A stretch of DNA of 64,000 bases from Adineta ricciae (lineage: Eukaryota > Rotifera > Eurotatoria > Adinetida > Adinetidae). Made by a program: the position numbers and the translations under genes. Below, in pieces: positions 46,531 through 60,304 of this stretch. The number at the start of each line of letters is the position of its first letter. Position 1 is the first letter of the stretch. The DNA lies in contig CAJNOJ010000008.1 of assembly GCA_905250025.1 (NCBI GenBank), forward strand, positions 62,001-126,000, in the 5' to 3' direction. The notes beneath the pieces are model-generated. The model saw only the letters and a program-made list of their open reading frames with translations. It was not told where the DNA came from and ran no database searches.

Positions 46531-48128
46531 ATGGTATCAAGTCTACTTGCTCGTTGCATCATGTATGTTTCATCGCTTGGAAATCTTTTTCGTGCTGAAG
46601 GTCCTTTTCGTTTCTTCTCTAGCGTAACAATCGGTACACTTTATCCTGGTTATCGATCGTACAAATCACTAATTACTTCAGATTTACGTGCAGTGGTACG
46701 AATGAGAATGTGAATTTGGAATAAAATTGAAATCTCATTGTAGGTTGATTGTCTTCGATATTGGATTGTCTTTTCCATATTTATCGCATGTGAAACAGTT
46801 ACTGATATAGTTCTCTCATGGTAATTAGTTCGAGGAATTGTTCAAATTGAAGTTAACGATTTCCTTAGGTTTCCGTTCTATTACTGGATTAAAATTGCAA
46901 TCGTCTTTTGGATTGTTTCACCGGCGGGCTCAACATTTTTGTATAAACGTTTTATTCAACCATTACTTAAAGAACGCGAACAAGTAAGAGCGAAAACGAC
47001 AAAAATGTACTTTCAAGGTAGCAAATGTTCTGCATGGTCAAAAAAAGAACTTTAGACTTAATAACTGATCGATTCGGTTGTTAAAAATTAGTTTAAACGA
47101 CAAAATATACAGTTACCTAGGCGATGATTACATAAATAAGTTACTTCATCACGTTCGTTCGATGACATAAGACAGTTCTTTTTTAATCAAGTGTGAAATA
47201 TGAACATGCGACTATTTTTTTCTCGTTCGAATTTCTAGGAAATCGATCAATTGATTGAACATACGAGACAAAAAAGCTATTCCGCAATCCTTGATCTAAC
47301 AAATAAAGGTTTTCGATATGCATCAAATGTATTTTTAAATACTGCTGTATTGGTAAAGGATGTCCTCGAAAGGTTAATGTATTCAATTCTATTTTTCTTT
47401 CAATAGGGTCAGACGTATCTTGGCGAACATCTCAAACGATCATTGAGTACAAGCGATATTAGCAATAGCGGAGCAAAGAATGTCAACAATCCACCCGCAA
47501 CATTGTACGAAGAAAGTGAAGAAGGTTAGTTGCGATTACTTTGAATGACAAAGATGTTCTTTTCGTTTGCTTTTAAAATAGATGTCGAATTTACTAGTCG
47601 ATTGAAAGAAGATCAAAAATATCTATCCAAGGGAACAACTCGCAAACCATTATCACGTAAATATTCTTTTGCGAATAGTCCAGATGATTCAGTTCGATGT
47701 TTAGATTATCAAGAGAAACCAGATGATTTTTCCGACAATCCATTAGACGAATATGAAATGTCAAAGGTTATGTCTCGTCGAGGACGATCAGCAAATAAAA
47801 CAAATTCTAGTGAAGTAAGTAACTTAATCGATTTTTCGTCATATCGATGGCCTTCTTTTTCTCTCCCATAGAACGAAAGGTAATTAAATCTGTGTTCTTT
47901 TGTGAATCTTTCTATAGCATGTTTTCTTTCTATTGATTTCATCCGATTGAGTCGCGTTTGCATTTATTTGTTTAGAACCATGTCGAAACCACTTCTAAAC
48001 GACAAGTAAAATCAACCAACACAACGAAACGATCAGCCGTCGCGAAAACAGGCGCTTCACTTGAACGTGCTGTGAACAGTTCCAATGATACTGATGACGA
48101 AGTCGAAAATATGCGCAAAAGAACTTAA
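46531..48128 (+). CDS. Receptor expression-enhancing protein, REEP1-4 type
   Basis: REEP1-4 proteins shape tubular ER and bind microtubules. The ATG at 46531 gives MVSSLLARCI, as in REEP1-4 (MVSW-I-R). After the first intron: TIGTLYPGYRSYKSLITSDL (the LYP-x-Y-x-SYK core), then the TB2/DP1/HVA22 domain VDCLRYWIVFSIFIACETVT, FPFYYWIKIAIVFWIVSP and LYKRFIQPLLKEREQEIDQL. A helical segment (ILDLTNKGFRYASN) and a long Ser-, Lys- and acid-rich tail follow, ending VENMRKRT and a TAA at 48126-48128. At least seven exons are needed, with introns of about 45-200 nt. An AG acceptor after a T-run lies 20 nt upstream of the ATG. Confidence 0.9.
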
Positions 48129-48418
48129 AAGTCGTTTCTCTGGCTAAAATCGGATCAACGGCATTTCATTTTTTTTTCTTTCGTTTTTTTTTATTTCAAA
48201 AAAGTTATATCTATCGTCTCGCTCATTGTGTATATTTCTTGAAAATATGTTCCATTTACGAAGAAAACCAAGTTTTATAAATATATATATATGAAAGTTC
48301 CTACTAGATTTCGATTATTTAAAAGATACTTTTTTCTTCTTTCAAAGACGACCGAAAATTTCAAGAAAATATCGTCTTAACATTCAGTAAACAGCAACTC
48401 TGAGCAAAGAATATCTTG

Positions 48419-48861
48419 CGGCTTAGATAAAACTATACTTATCGAAAGAAATGTTACCATTTCCATGCAACGAACAGATAAAATACTGATCTTTTCTGTG
48501 CATTCCAATGTACTTATGTCCATTAGATTATTATCATTTGTCTGAATGCGCGGTTGCTGATCATCAAGCAGTAAAGGTCAAATAAGCCCATTCGATTAGC
48601 GAACGTTTTGTTGAAGAAAGTTTTCTGTTCAAGATTATTNCGGCTTAGATAAAACTATACTTATCGAAAGAAATGTTACCATTTCCATGCAACGAACAGA
48701 TAAAATACTGATCTTTTCTGTGCATTCCAATGTACTTATGTCCATTAGATTATTATCATTTGTCTGAATGTGCGGTTGTTGATCATTAAGCAGTAAAGGT
48801 CAAATAAGCTCATTCGATTAGCGAACGTTTTGTTGAAGAAAGTTTTCTGTTCAAGATTATT
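48419..48861. repeat. Direct 221-bp duplication around a single N (assembly join 1)
   Basis: 48419-48639 and 48641-48861 are the same 221-bp sequence, separated by one N at 48640. They differ at four positions, all C in the first copy and T in the second (near 48549, 48557, 48565 and 48589). This is most simply an unmerged overlap of two contigs, probably from two haplotypes or homologous copies. Confidence 0.85.
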
Positions 48862-49681
48862 ATTGTACGATATACTCTAGTGTGTTTCAGTTGTAAATGA
48901 TTGTTCAATTGAGATGTCTGTTTTTTTTCTCTCTCTCTCTCTAGATAATCTATTTTCCAGATCAAAAGCTTCGACGATATTTTCTTTTCTTCTAATTGAA
49001 ATGGCATCTGAACATTTCCTTTTTTCTTTCTATGGATCATTGCAATTAAATATTCATTATCTGCGATGTATTTGAGAAACATTATGATGATTTACAACAT
49101 CTAATTAGAACTCAATGCTCTGCATTATTCATCCGTCTTTTTCTCATCTAGTACGTTGAATTTGCGTCAGATCGGTCGATCTTATCATGCACTCGTTTTT
49201 TACAAATGAACGGTCAATCAGCAGGAGAATTGATATCACACATCTGGAACACAGTCTTTCTTTCTTTGTTTGTCGTCGTTTCAATTGCCATCAATATCTT
49301 GATTGACCGATTGTATATGAATGAAATCGATTGTCGATAGCGAAAGCCCTCGGCATACTTCTATTACATTCCATAAGATTTCAATTCGATATGGCCTGTC
49401 TTAGAAGTACGAAGTGGGAGACTTTCTGAAGAGAGCTTACTTACTATATTGAACATCGACGACGAGATATCGCGAGGGAGGAAGAGAAATAACTGAATAA
49501 AGAATCATACAATACTCGAGTATATATATATGTATGTATGGTACTGATGATTTCTTTTTGTCTGTATATATAGATATGCACACTCTATTCTTGTACGTCG
49601 GAGAAGAAGAATCAGGATATTAGAGTAATGTCGACTCCAAATTTGGCCAATACAAGAAGAAAACGGCACATCTTCTGATTG

Positions 49682-50124
49682 ATATATATGTGTATACCGA
49701 AGTAGGAAGTATTTTCGGCAAAGAGAGAAAGGACAACACCAATAGAATGATGCTTTCCTTTTTCTTTCTTGCTCTTTCTCTTTCCTCTTTTTCTCTTCTT
49801 CTTCTCGATAAGGAAGAACGGAATAACACACCAGAAAAGAAAAGGAAATGATGAACAAATAATGATAACTGAACAGAAATAGATGCAGAAATGCATATCA
49901 TTNATATATATGTGTATACCGAAGTAGGAAGTATTTTCGGCAAAGAGAGAAAGGACAACACCAATAGAATGATGCTTTCCTTTTTCTTTCTTGCTCTTTC
50001 TCTTTCCTCTTTTTCTCTTCTTCTTCTCGATAAGGAAGAACGGAATAACACACCAGAAAAGAAAAGGAAATGATGAACAAATAATGATAACTGAACAGAA
50101 ATAGATGCAGAAATGCATATCATT
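49682..50124. repeat. Direct 221-bp duplication around a single N (assembly join 2)
   Basis: 49682-49902 and 49904-50124 appear identical over 221 bp, separated by one N at 49903. The length equals that of the other join, so it looks like a fixed assembler overlap rather than a biological repeat. Confidence 0.85.
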
Positions 50125-51226
50125 GCCAAAATAAGAAACGATGTTGTTTATAGAACGTCATTATTGTTCATATCTGTACGTACCATTTCTAACTTGACCG
50201 ACATAGAACAAGAAAAAGAATACTCTTAGCGGGAGACAGCAATCAGATCATCCTTCTTTGCTTCTTATTTCATCTCAGTGTGCCAGCTGGTTAACATCGA
50301 ACATGCTGATCGTCATACCTCATCAATGTTGCCACTGTGTGCAAGCATTCTCATTTCTGCAACGAAAGAAACTAATTCATCTTTGATTTGTATATTCGTC
50401 GATGACGAAAGAGTTGTCTTGGCCAGTTCAATGTATTCATTGTACTAAAACGTAGAAAAACAAACCATCTGCTTCGATATTTTGTATTCTGTATACGTTG
50501 CTAGAAAAAATGCACGCGTAGACACACAGACTGTCTGTTTTTCTTCTTCTGTATCGGAGTTGATTGAACTAGTGTAAGGAAAAAAAGGAAGAACAGAAAA
50601 TGCGTTATTGACTCGTCTTGTTCTTCGTGTCGGTTCTAAATAAATTAGTCTCATCCTCGTTTTTTCTCTTAACACAACAGACTGTTCATTTAGTATCGTT
50701 TTTTTTTGAACATGTGGTGGTCACCATTTTCTACATCTCTTTTTCGTCATTTTTTTTCTTTTTCTGTTCTTCTCGCTACCAGCGATCCTCAAGTGAAAAT
50801 ATTGTTCGGTCAAAAGACACATACATATACAAGGTAACCAGATCTGAAGAAAAGCAAACCTTTTCTTGGTCAATATCCTATTAAAAAAAGTAGGAGAAGA
50901 TGGTCTCCAGCTGAGTTATTTGATAAATCGCTTGTTTTTCTCGTTGGCAAATTGCTGTTAGTTTTGTTATCATTATTCTTTTTCTCGTCCCCCTTCTTCA
51001 TTTGGATAAATACGGAAACGCTACAAAAAAAGATATCGTTCGTATAAACAAGACAGATTGATATTAATAGGTCTTTTCTCGACGTTCGCAAAGTTCACAT
51101 TGACTAATAGTTTTTGATTATTGATCTCTTCTTTGATGTAGAAATTTTTGAACTGTATTCATATTACGTATATATCTAACAAAAGGAAGAGTTCGTAACA
51201 ACAATAATCGACATCTGGATGGTATT

Positions 51227-54200
51227 TTAATTCGGAGAAGCCAATAATTCATCAAAGTTTATTAGATCTTCATCAATTGACATCGGTGTTGTCTAAAAGT
51301 AAAAAGCAACAAAAAAATGTCGATGATTAATTTGCAAAGCATGGAAAACATTTGGACAGAACCAGCCGAGGATATGAATGGATATAAATATATATAACCT
51401 TGCCCGAGTATATGAATAGAAAAGTTATTTATTTGTATATTTTAGTAACTGTACGAAGAATGAAAGCGAGAGAAGATGTCTAGAGATAATTCGATGATTT
51501 TTGTCGATGTAGTACTGATCAAGAAAACTTCTGACACTGGTAAAACGATTAACGCGTCTCAGGAATCTCATAGATTCTCCTTAGAGTCAATTTGTTTTAC
51601 TTGATGTGTCGTTGATTGATTTGGAATGGCCTCCGGTGCTGGATGTAGTTGAGCGCAGGTTGCGTTGGATTGTACAAGACTTTGTAGATCCGGAATGATA
51701 GGTGATTGTTGGTATTGACTATAGGTTCTCTCGTGTCCCAGTTGATTTGGAAAAGACATAGATTGTAATTGTTGTTGGGGTTGAGTCTGGTTATTCACAT
51801 GACGTAAGATTTCTGTCAGAAGCTCAGGTCGAGAGAGTGTGTACTGTAAGAGATATTCATGACTTAAGGGTTGAAGATGTTGCGAATTCGATGGCGAACT
51901 GATATTTTCCATCGAAGAGTTGGATTGAACACCGGATACTGTGGAATAATCTCGAATAGGAGATGCATAGGTCATCTGCGAAGAAAATCAAAATGAAGTC
52001 TCGAGTGCAAGTCGAGTTTAACAAAAGTTTACATGATCATGAACGGAGGAAGGAGTAGCTGAGGGCGGAATCGAATCTGTACACATAAGCAAATTTAAAT
52101 GGAATTTTGAGAAAAAAATCTCTCTTACATGGATTATCAGCAAACATTTCGGCTAGATCTGTGTGTGGTGTACAAGAACCATGATGATCACTACTAGCAC
52201 CAACAGCAGAACCATCACCAGAATCATCTCCACTCTCCACACTAGAATAGAAGAATACAGATCGAGATGACTAGAAGTTTCATCGTACTTTAGAATGAAA
52301 TTCGTGATCGGTTTGTATTTTTCATTTGTTCTATAGATTTCGTGCAATCGATCGTCTAAAAATGACAAAATCAAACAAATTCCCATGGAATTCCAAAGTT
52401 CTTTCTGTTTACGGTAATATTCATCGAAATCCGTGAATAATCGATAGTTTCTCATATTGTTACTATTATCAATGTTGGCTAGAACTCGAATGTGACTGGC
52501 TTTTTCCGCATGAGCTGTTGTGACAAATTTCACAATATCATTTGACAAATTATTCGTATCAAATGTTCGATATTGAAATTTGTTCGTTCGTTCTAAAAGA
52601 ATCAATCCGTAGACTTAAACACAACTGAAAGCAAAGCACATCTCAACCAACTATTATAAATATCCACGCGAACAGCACACAAAAACGGTTTGACGGATCT
52701 ATTTGCAGCGGGAGACGAAGCAATTGATTTATACTCAATTTTAATCGAGTTCATACGTAAATCAACGATCGGTGCATGAAGATCGGACGAGTTGATCATA
52801 CACTCGGCAGCTCGATCGCTATTGCAAATACCAAGAAAGAGGCTGTTGAAGAGAAACATAGAACAAGAGATCATGGCTAAAATATTCATATATGATAATA
52901 TTTTACCCGTCGGCGTAGAACATGGAAAGAATTGGATGTTTGGCCATGAATTCAACTTGATGAACGAATGGAATGACAAAATCCTATCGAGCCAAAACCG
53001 ATAAGAATGTGAATGTGTAGAAGAAAATGAAGTTTCTTACGAGAAAAGCATCTTCTAACGTGTGAAAGCTTCTTCTCTCATCTACAAAGATCAGTTTCAA
53101 TACAAACAGAGATAAATCATGATTTCCTTACGCTGTGCTCGTTTCAATTCGTATTCAAGATAGTTTTTCAGGTATTCGGCTGGTGCCACACCTGTTCGGT
53201 GTTTGAAATATCGCAACAAAAAATTCATTATCGTATGGACATCGATCGTTGTCGTCTAAATCGACAAGTATCCAAGGATAAATCTCGCAAAGCAATTATT
53301 TATTTACCTTGGAAAAGCGTCGAATATCATCAAGGATTACTCTTGATAACATGTGTGGTATATGATTATGATGAGAAGTAATAACAAATGACGATGATTC
53401 TAATGGAATTTGATAGATTTGAGAGTACTTGTATTCGTTTAAATGTACCTAAAAGAACAGAATCAGACGAAAAGCTTCGATCGGAAGAATCTTTACATGA
53501 ACTTTAATAGCGAATTTCAGTGAATGTAGGGTTTCACTGAAGTGCATACGAGGATTGTTTTTGTTAGATGGTAAAATTGTCACCGAACTTAATTCAGCGT
53601 ATTGAATCATGTGTGGTTTATCATCGGGGGAGATTTGTATTTGACATGTTTTCCATGACAATGTTTGAGATTCGTCAAGCTTATAATGAGCTGACAATGG
53701 CCATAAACTCAACTCTGCAAAGATTCGATGACGAAAAAATCAATTTGAATTGATTCGGCTTACCTATATCATACAAATCGATGAAATTAGGATGCGACTG
53801 GATAAAGTCATGTAATAGCGAGACTAGTATGACTGATACTCTCACGGTATACTCGGCACAGCCTTGTTTGCGATCATAGATAAGAACAGGATTTGCACCA
53901 AAACGAGGCTGTGAAACGATCATAAAAGAACTGGAAAAACAAATAGATATCGATAATGTTTGAGTCGTTCGAATTCAAAAGTCGATGATTACTTGCTCAG
54001 TATGTTGGGCAGTTCGCTGAGACCAGTTTCGCGAAACTTTAGATCGTTTCGCATTTTGTAATCGATGATATAGGTAAGGTGTTCCGTTACTCTAATAAAT
54101 TAAGCAGTGCTCGATGAGTGACTTTCAAGTTGTTGCCAGATACACGTACCTGTTTTGCAAATGAAGTAAACTGGGAGGTTCTTTAGATTCTTTATGACTA

Positions 54201-54986
54201 ATATAGAATAAACGTCGCATGTCTTGAGCAGTTCTCCGATGATTGAAATCCTGTTCTCGCCGTCGAAAATCCTAGACGAATCCGAACGATCGATATGATG
54301 CTTGAATACATCCAGTAAACCTTACATTGGGATATGTGACTGTTTGATTTGGTGTCTGATCTATTATTTTGAGTTTCATATCGAGACGAATATCAGAGAT
54401 AAGTGGAAGAACCCTTGCAGTGTCCTACAATGAAAGCGTTACCATCGTACATTTGATCATAAGTGGTGAGGACAGACTTGATTTATATACGCAATCAGAC
54501 GATTTAGCATTAAACATTTCTCAACAGATGCTTCGTTCATTGGAAGACTTATTCGTTTCTCTTCTAAAGCTTTTGCATAATCCAAAGGTATCCTTCAACA
54601 ATCACGGAGCTAGGTCAATAAGTACATATCGAAAGCTTTTACCCTGATTGAGTGCGTCTTTCAATTTCATCCATGATTGATGAAAAATTGATTTCACCCA
54701 CGGAATTGCGAACAAGAAACGCAAGCAAGCCGAATGTTTTATCAGAATATTCATTTGGGGCGAGAAATTCATAACATTGGAAAAGACCCGTTTGAGTGAT
54801 CTAAAATATTTTTTCAGTCGACGTCTCTCATTCTTATTGCTTTCATCACCAACTCACCAATGGAAGGACAGTTGACGGTGACGAGGAGGCTAAATGGGAT
54901 AACTTCGATAGATCGATCGATGTCTGGACAAATGAATACTTACATCTTGATGCTGGTCTTTTGTTATTCGATTTCACTGGAAACAT
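51227..54986 (-). CDS. STAT-like paralogue A (divergent STAT-type transcription factor)
   Basis: First of three tandem paralogues with about 15 small exons; a role as a tyrosine-phosphorylation-dependent transcription factor is inferred. It starts at an ATG at 54986 (MFPVKSNNKRPAS, basic). Exons then give YEFLAPNEYSDKTFGLLAFL, a helical stretch (SVEKCLMLNRLIAYINQ; RRLFYISHKESKEPPSLLHL), a Rel-like block (SSFMIVSQPRFGANPVLIYD then CAEYTVRVSVILVSL; compare FVVERQP in STATs), a strand block ending SETLHSLKFAIKVHV, a linker (YFKHRTGVAPAEYLKNYL; DFVIPFVHQVEFMAKH), and an SH2-like segment (FYADGLFLGICNSD, then PIVDLRMNSIKIEYK with the pocket Arg near 52756). FDEYY and YKP follow at about 52414-52419 and 52310-52318. 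A Gln/Ser-rich tail (RPELLTEILRHVNNQTQPQQ) splices, probably, to an acidic end, EDLINFDELLASPN. Alternatively the gene ends at 51568. Confidence 0.6.
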
Positions 54987-56236
54987 GATGGTTTCTTTTC
55001 CTAACAGAAGAGAATTCTATCTGAAAGGGAAGATCGGATCGAGTACTATTTCGTCAGCCATAGATTCCTGTTGAATGCAAAGCACCGTAGTCGAATGTGG
55101 TTTAAACAGCCTCAACAGTACTTATAGGTGTTTTCTGGCTGAGAAATACGAGTCGGGGAAAGTTTCCCATCGTTCTATATCATATGTTTCAACGTGAATA
55201 TGTAGATTAAGACATTTTACGCGGTAAAACATGAAAGAGCAAGAAAAGAGAGCGAGATTTTTGTAAACTTTCGCCGAATGAATGGTTCTTTCTTCGAATG
55301 AATATCCGTCGAGCAACTACACACACACCTGAAATGATACAGAATGATATTTCGAATAAGTGACGTTGGCATCTCATATTTACTCGTAAACCATAAAAAA
55401 TAACAAAATTTTCTAGTAGTCTGAATGCTACAAGCGCAACGCACGACGACAAACAAACATATAACATGCATTGAAGTATTCAAATCTGTCGATTGCGTCA
55501 GAAGAAAAGTTTTATCTATTCATTTTGCAACTGTATTCTTTATCTATACGATGAATAATCATGACTCATTCGATGTGGATTTATAATTACGACAGTGTAA
55601 ATATAAATTTCAAGTTCGTATGCTTGACGTGGAGTATTCATCAACGGCGTCTTAAAGTGAAAAGTACTTTTTTCTTACCTTTGGATTCATAGTAGTTATT
55701 CCTCGAAGAAATAACTCAATATGAATTCGGTCGCAGACATTTACACGTATTGATGAAAGTTTTTATTTTTATAAATAAATTTCGACGTGTTCTACTTCGA
55801 TTTTTTTCTGCAAAATTTTATTCTTATTAAATGACTCGATAAATAGAACAAAGCAAATAAAAAAAAAAAGGAAGGTTATACGATGAAAACTTTCTTTCTG
55901 TCGCATACGAACAACGCACAAAAAGAAAGGAAAGAATAAAAATATAGAAGTGTCGCGTTTAAAACTCATACAGTCAATATTGAATAGACGGTCCGATTTT
56001 CTCGGAAAGATGGAGTAGGAAATAGGGTATTGACATGTTTTAAACAAGGAATAGTTTGAAACTTTTTTTTTTGTGGTTTTCTATGCACATGACGAGATGA
56101 ACGTTGAAGAGGAAAACATGTTAAAATAAATTATTCATTAAAAACGACACACGCTGATAGTTTTGTTTTTAAAAAAATCAAGAATGGATACATATTCACA
56201 GACTCTATGTCAGACATAGTATAACGCAAATAATAG
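54987..56236. other. Spacer between STAT-like paralogues A and B
   Basis: 1.25 kb of AT-rich sequence. Overlapping short frames at 55122-55483 and 55769-56047 are hydrophobic or low complexity, with no similarity I recognise. The promoter of A and the 3' UTR of B lie here. Confidence 0.45.
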
Positions 56237-59200
56237 TTAGACAGCCTTTGCTCCTAAGTATTGGTCAAGTTCACTTTTCTGTATCTAAAATGGTGAGAAA
56301 TCACGAAGTTATGTTATGTTGGAAGAAAAGTAGGAAAAAACCTTTACCGATTCTATGTCAAGTGCCGTCAAGTGGTCCATTTCATCGCCTGTTAAGAAAT
56401 CAAGGACATCTTTCGAACAGAATACACTAGGACAAGGAAGACCATCCATTGGATGATCTTGTAGCGGCTCCGATCGAGTCGTTTCCACGACTAGTTCTTG
56501 CTGTTGGTGTGAGATATGAGGATAAGGCGATGAGTGCCCTTTGTACTCTTGAGTTGGTTGCAATGGAGGATTGTGATCAAGACGTTGTGCGTTTGGTTGT
56601 AAATTATGATAAATGACTTGAGGCTGGGTTGTAGCACTACAATGCACAGATTGTGAAGGAACTGATAAATCTTGAGAAGGCATTTGCGGTGCTTGATTTG
56701 TCATGTTCCGCGTTGACGGCAACATATTTAATTTGCACAACAATTTGCGCATCGAATCCTCGTTACCAACAACGGATTCAATCAGTTTATCAAGTAATTC
56801 TTCGTTATCTATCGAAGTAGTTGCATCATCTAAATATAACAAATAGATCAGATTATGTAGGCTTCTTTATGTTACTCGGATTGTCACGATTGGTTTTGTC
56901 AACACTGTTTTAGATTAATGAGATATGCATTTGATTATTTACATCATTGAACTTACTCATCAATGATATTATCGAGAGGTTTATAGGTTTCGATCGATGT
57001 ACACATCGTAGTCAATTGCTCACCTAAAGATATCACTACAGTAACTTCTTGATATATCTATGAGACTTACCGTAATATTGTCTACATTCAGTCATTCGAA
57101 TACTAACAGGAGTTCGATCAATACTTGAGAGAAGAAATATCTCGCTGGCTTTTTCTTTCGTAGTAGTATAGATAAGACTGCTGAGTTCTGATATAATTTT
57201 AGTAGGATTCAGTGTAAAATGGTGGGGCGAGTTCGTTTTATCTAGATAATTAAAGCATCGTTATGAAAAGACGATAAAGATATGATCTTTACAACATACG
57301 ATTAAAAATATCCACTCGAAATGCACACCCTGGAGGTTCGATAACCCTACCGACGATGCTTTTTTCTCCAATAGCGTCGTAATCAATCCTGATTGAATTC
57401 AAGCGAAATGCAACTAGCAATGGGTGCGTTTTGGATAATTTTTCCAAATCGTTTTTCACTCGTTCACTATCACAAATGCCAAGAAATACTCTAGTAAAAG
57501 AATTCTATAGTACTGTTCTTAATCAGGGAGTTCCTTACTTCGTATTGTAAAGCATAGCTAATATAGGATGTCTGACCATGAATTCCACTTGATATACAAA
57601 TGATGCAAGAAAATCCTATTAAAAAAAGACGATTAGACTATACGCATTCAATCGTCAACGCTCAATTAATGAATGAATAATGAACAAAATAGCAGTGTTA
57701 TATCACATGGCACAACTTACCGTAAAACGTTCTTCATGTGTAGTAAAGTTTGCTCTTTTGTCTAGAATCGAACCAATCAATTTGCCAATAATATTGATTA
57801 TGCGCATCGCTCACCTTTTGCTTCGTTTAATCCTGTTTGAAGAAAATCTAAAAGATGTTTTGTGATTAAGACACCGGTGCGATGAGCAAAGTATCTCGAC
57901 AAGTAGGAAACAATCTTATCGATACTAGCTGATTGGTCCTAAAACGAAAGACATCCTGTTTGATTTCTCTGATAAAAGCGAATCATACTTTGCAATGTTT
58001 TTCTATATTGCACAGCAGAATACCGGCTAATAATCGTGGGATTTGAGACGTACGCTGTGCAATGGCAAATGGCAACGAAGTCAATGTTACTGAATGCGTT
58101 TTGTAGAAATTGTACTCTTTGCAATTGATCTACAATTGAATAAACGTCGATTTTGAATGAACTGATCTCCGTACACTTACTTGCACGTCAATGGTGAGCT
58201 GTATTTGATGCAATTTCTGAGCGAATTGCACGGACGTATCATCGTCATTTGTTTGAACAATGCAAATAGAAGGTAAATTAGCGTAATACATTCTTGTCGA
58301 ATGATCTTTTGGATACCCCTGGAGTTCACAGATCTCCCACGATATTTCTTTCGGTTTTTTCAATTTGTAAGTATCCGCTGTTGGTAGTAAACTGATTTCT
58401 ATACGAATATTTCCTATTAGATCAAATATAACACAGATAAACACTTGACATACTAATATTTTTAAATGTAAGGACATTCGGATGCATTTTCATAAAATCA
58501 TGTAGCAAGGAAACAACTGTCATTGCCAATTTTGCATTATACTCAGGTGCTGTTTTCTTATAGATGACTATTGGAATAGATCCATTACAAGGATGTACTG
58601 TGATCATAAATGAACTAGAAGAAATAAAAGAAGATGCTCAGCTTCCTTCGATCGAGAATAATATTACTTGTCAATAATACTCAACAACTCTTTGAGGCCA
58701 ATGTCTTGATATTTCGACCCATTTAGTGCTCTTATTTGGATCAGATAATCCAAATGCTCTGTCGTTCTGAAGAATTGAAATAGTATGCATATCGTTTGAC
58801 GTATGAAATACGACATACCGATTTTGTAAGTGAATTAAACTTGGCGGTCGTTGAGCCTCTGAGTGACTAAGGTAGAACAAACGTCGGGAATCTTGAGCGT
58901 TTCTACGACAAGCAAAATCTAATTCTCGTTGTCGGAAATCCTACAAAGAAATTCTATCCGATGAAAATCATCGATTAGACAAATCTTACATCTGGATAAC
59001 GAATCATATGATTACTTGCTTTGTCACTCATTTTGTCTACCATATCTTCTTTAATTTGGTTGACAGTTGCAAGAAATGCTTTAGGATCCTGTAAAAATTA
59101 TGCTTCCAATATAATTTCTAAAATGAACAGATGCTGAAATTTACTTGGTTGATCTGCGAAATCCATCGATTCATCATCAGGCATTTCTCAAGTGAAATCT

Positions 59201-59660
59201 CCTTGTATTCTCGATATTCTCGTTCTCGTTCTCGTTCCAATATTTGTGAGTAAGCACGCGCGTTTCTTTTAAAACAAGTCGACATTGAACTTATTAAGTG
59301 TAAACTTCGTTTATTCTTACCCGTGTTGACCGCGTCTTTCGACTTCGTCCATGATCGACGAAAAATTGATTTCGCCAACCGAATTTCGTACGAGCCATGC
59401 AAGTAAACCAAATGTTTTCTCGGAATATTCATTTGGAGCGAGAAATTCATAACAATCGAAGAGACCAGATCGTACTTCCTATCAAAAATATTTTACCAAT
59501 CAGATGTTTCATATTTCCGAAATAATAGAAAACTGTTACCTGTGGTGATTGTGATGATACTAGAAGAAGTCGGAAAATTTTACGTAAAATATTCGGCAAA
59601 GAAGAACTACATACAATCTGATGTCGATCTTTGCCGTTTACTTGATTTTCTCTCTGACAT
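56237..59660 (-). CDS. STAT-like paralogue B
   Basis: Second tandem copy, with the same exon order as A. The ATG at 59660 gives MSERKSSKRQRSTSD (basic, NLS-like) and splices through a 20-nt exon (SSQSPQ) to EVRSGLFDCYEFLAPNEYSE. Then come helical exons (SLEKCLMMNRWISQINQ; RRLFYLSHSEAQRPPSLIHL), the Rel-like block (SSFMITVHPCNGSIPIVIY then AEYNAKLAMTVVSLLHDFMK; the leading SSF spans a splice), the strand block (MYYANLPSICIVQTNDDDTS then QFAQKLHQIQLTIDVQV), DFLASFVYQVEFMVRHPILA, and an SH2-like segment FLGICDSERVKNDLEKL then PLLVAFRLNSIRIDYDAIGE (Arg codon at 57403-57405). QYYG lies near 57071-57080 and TYKPLDNII near 56970-56987. The tail is Gln/Pro-rich and ends in an acidic patch (DVLDFLTGDEMDHLTALDIE), then IQKSELDQYLGAKAV and a stop at 56237. 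Closer to A than to C. Confidence 0.6.
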
Positions 59661-60304
59661 TGGCGCAACTTTCAGAGAAAAAGAAACAAACTGTCTTGAA
59701 GCAAAACGAGGTAATAAAAAGTTCTTTGATACGAAAGATATATCGCGAATAAAACGACTGTTGCTGTTGGTTGACGTTGTAATATTTAGCAGCTGCAGTC
59801 GAATCACTTCCTTTTCTTTTCTAAGCACATTTATACTCTTGTGTGACTCACGATATGAATAAAACTACTAGTGACTCAAAATAATAGAAACCTGTAATAT
59901 TTCTTTGCCTACAGAACGAACAATTTTTTTCGAAAGAAAAAACAACTTTCCTGTACTTTTTTTCGTTGCCAATGTCAATATTGCAGCGTTTGCTTCGAAT
60001 TCCGCGAAGGAGGAACGTATGCAACACGTCATTAAATCAATGGGAATTTTCACACATTCAACGTTCACAAAACACTTTAAAAATAACTAATTTTTCGATG
60101 ACGATATGTACTCCGTATATGCAGAAGTATTGCAACGAAAGTCATCGACAAGAATTGACTTCGCAGCTGTGACGAAGATTAATACTTCATGAGATTTATT
60201 TCGCAGTTCGAAAAGATAAGGTTCACACAATTAAACACAAACTATTTGTATGCACACTCGTGTATTGACATATTGACTATTTGAAGTCTTGTACAAGCGT
60301 CTTC
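59661..60304. other. Spacer between STAT-like paralogues B and C
   Basis: 644 bp with no supported gene. Frames on both strands (59542-60172) overlap one another and have no recognisable content. It should hold the promoter of B and the 3' UTR of C. Confidence 0.45.

Larger units (their letters stand above)
48129..51226. other. Gene-poor region with two assembly joins
   Basis: About 3.1 kb between REEP and the first STAT-like gene. It is rich in CT/GA simple sequence (48930-48943, 49765-49810) and AT repeats. Every open frame I inspected is low complexity, and one long frame (49612-50129) only exists because it crosses a duplicated segment and an N. No gene is supported. Confidence 0.6.

Noticed and set aside
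49612..50129. Overlapping minus-strand frames of about 168 aa crossing the N at 49903
   Set aside because: They contain the same 70-residue low-complexity stretch twice because of the duplicated 221-bp assembly overlap, and no domain is recognisable.
55122..55483. Overlapping hydrophobic frames between STAT-like A and B
   Set aside because: Two frames of similar length overlap on the same strand without a clear start context, motif or splice support, so they are probably chance.
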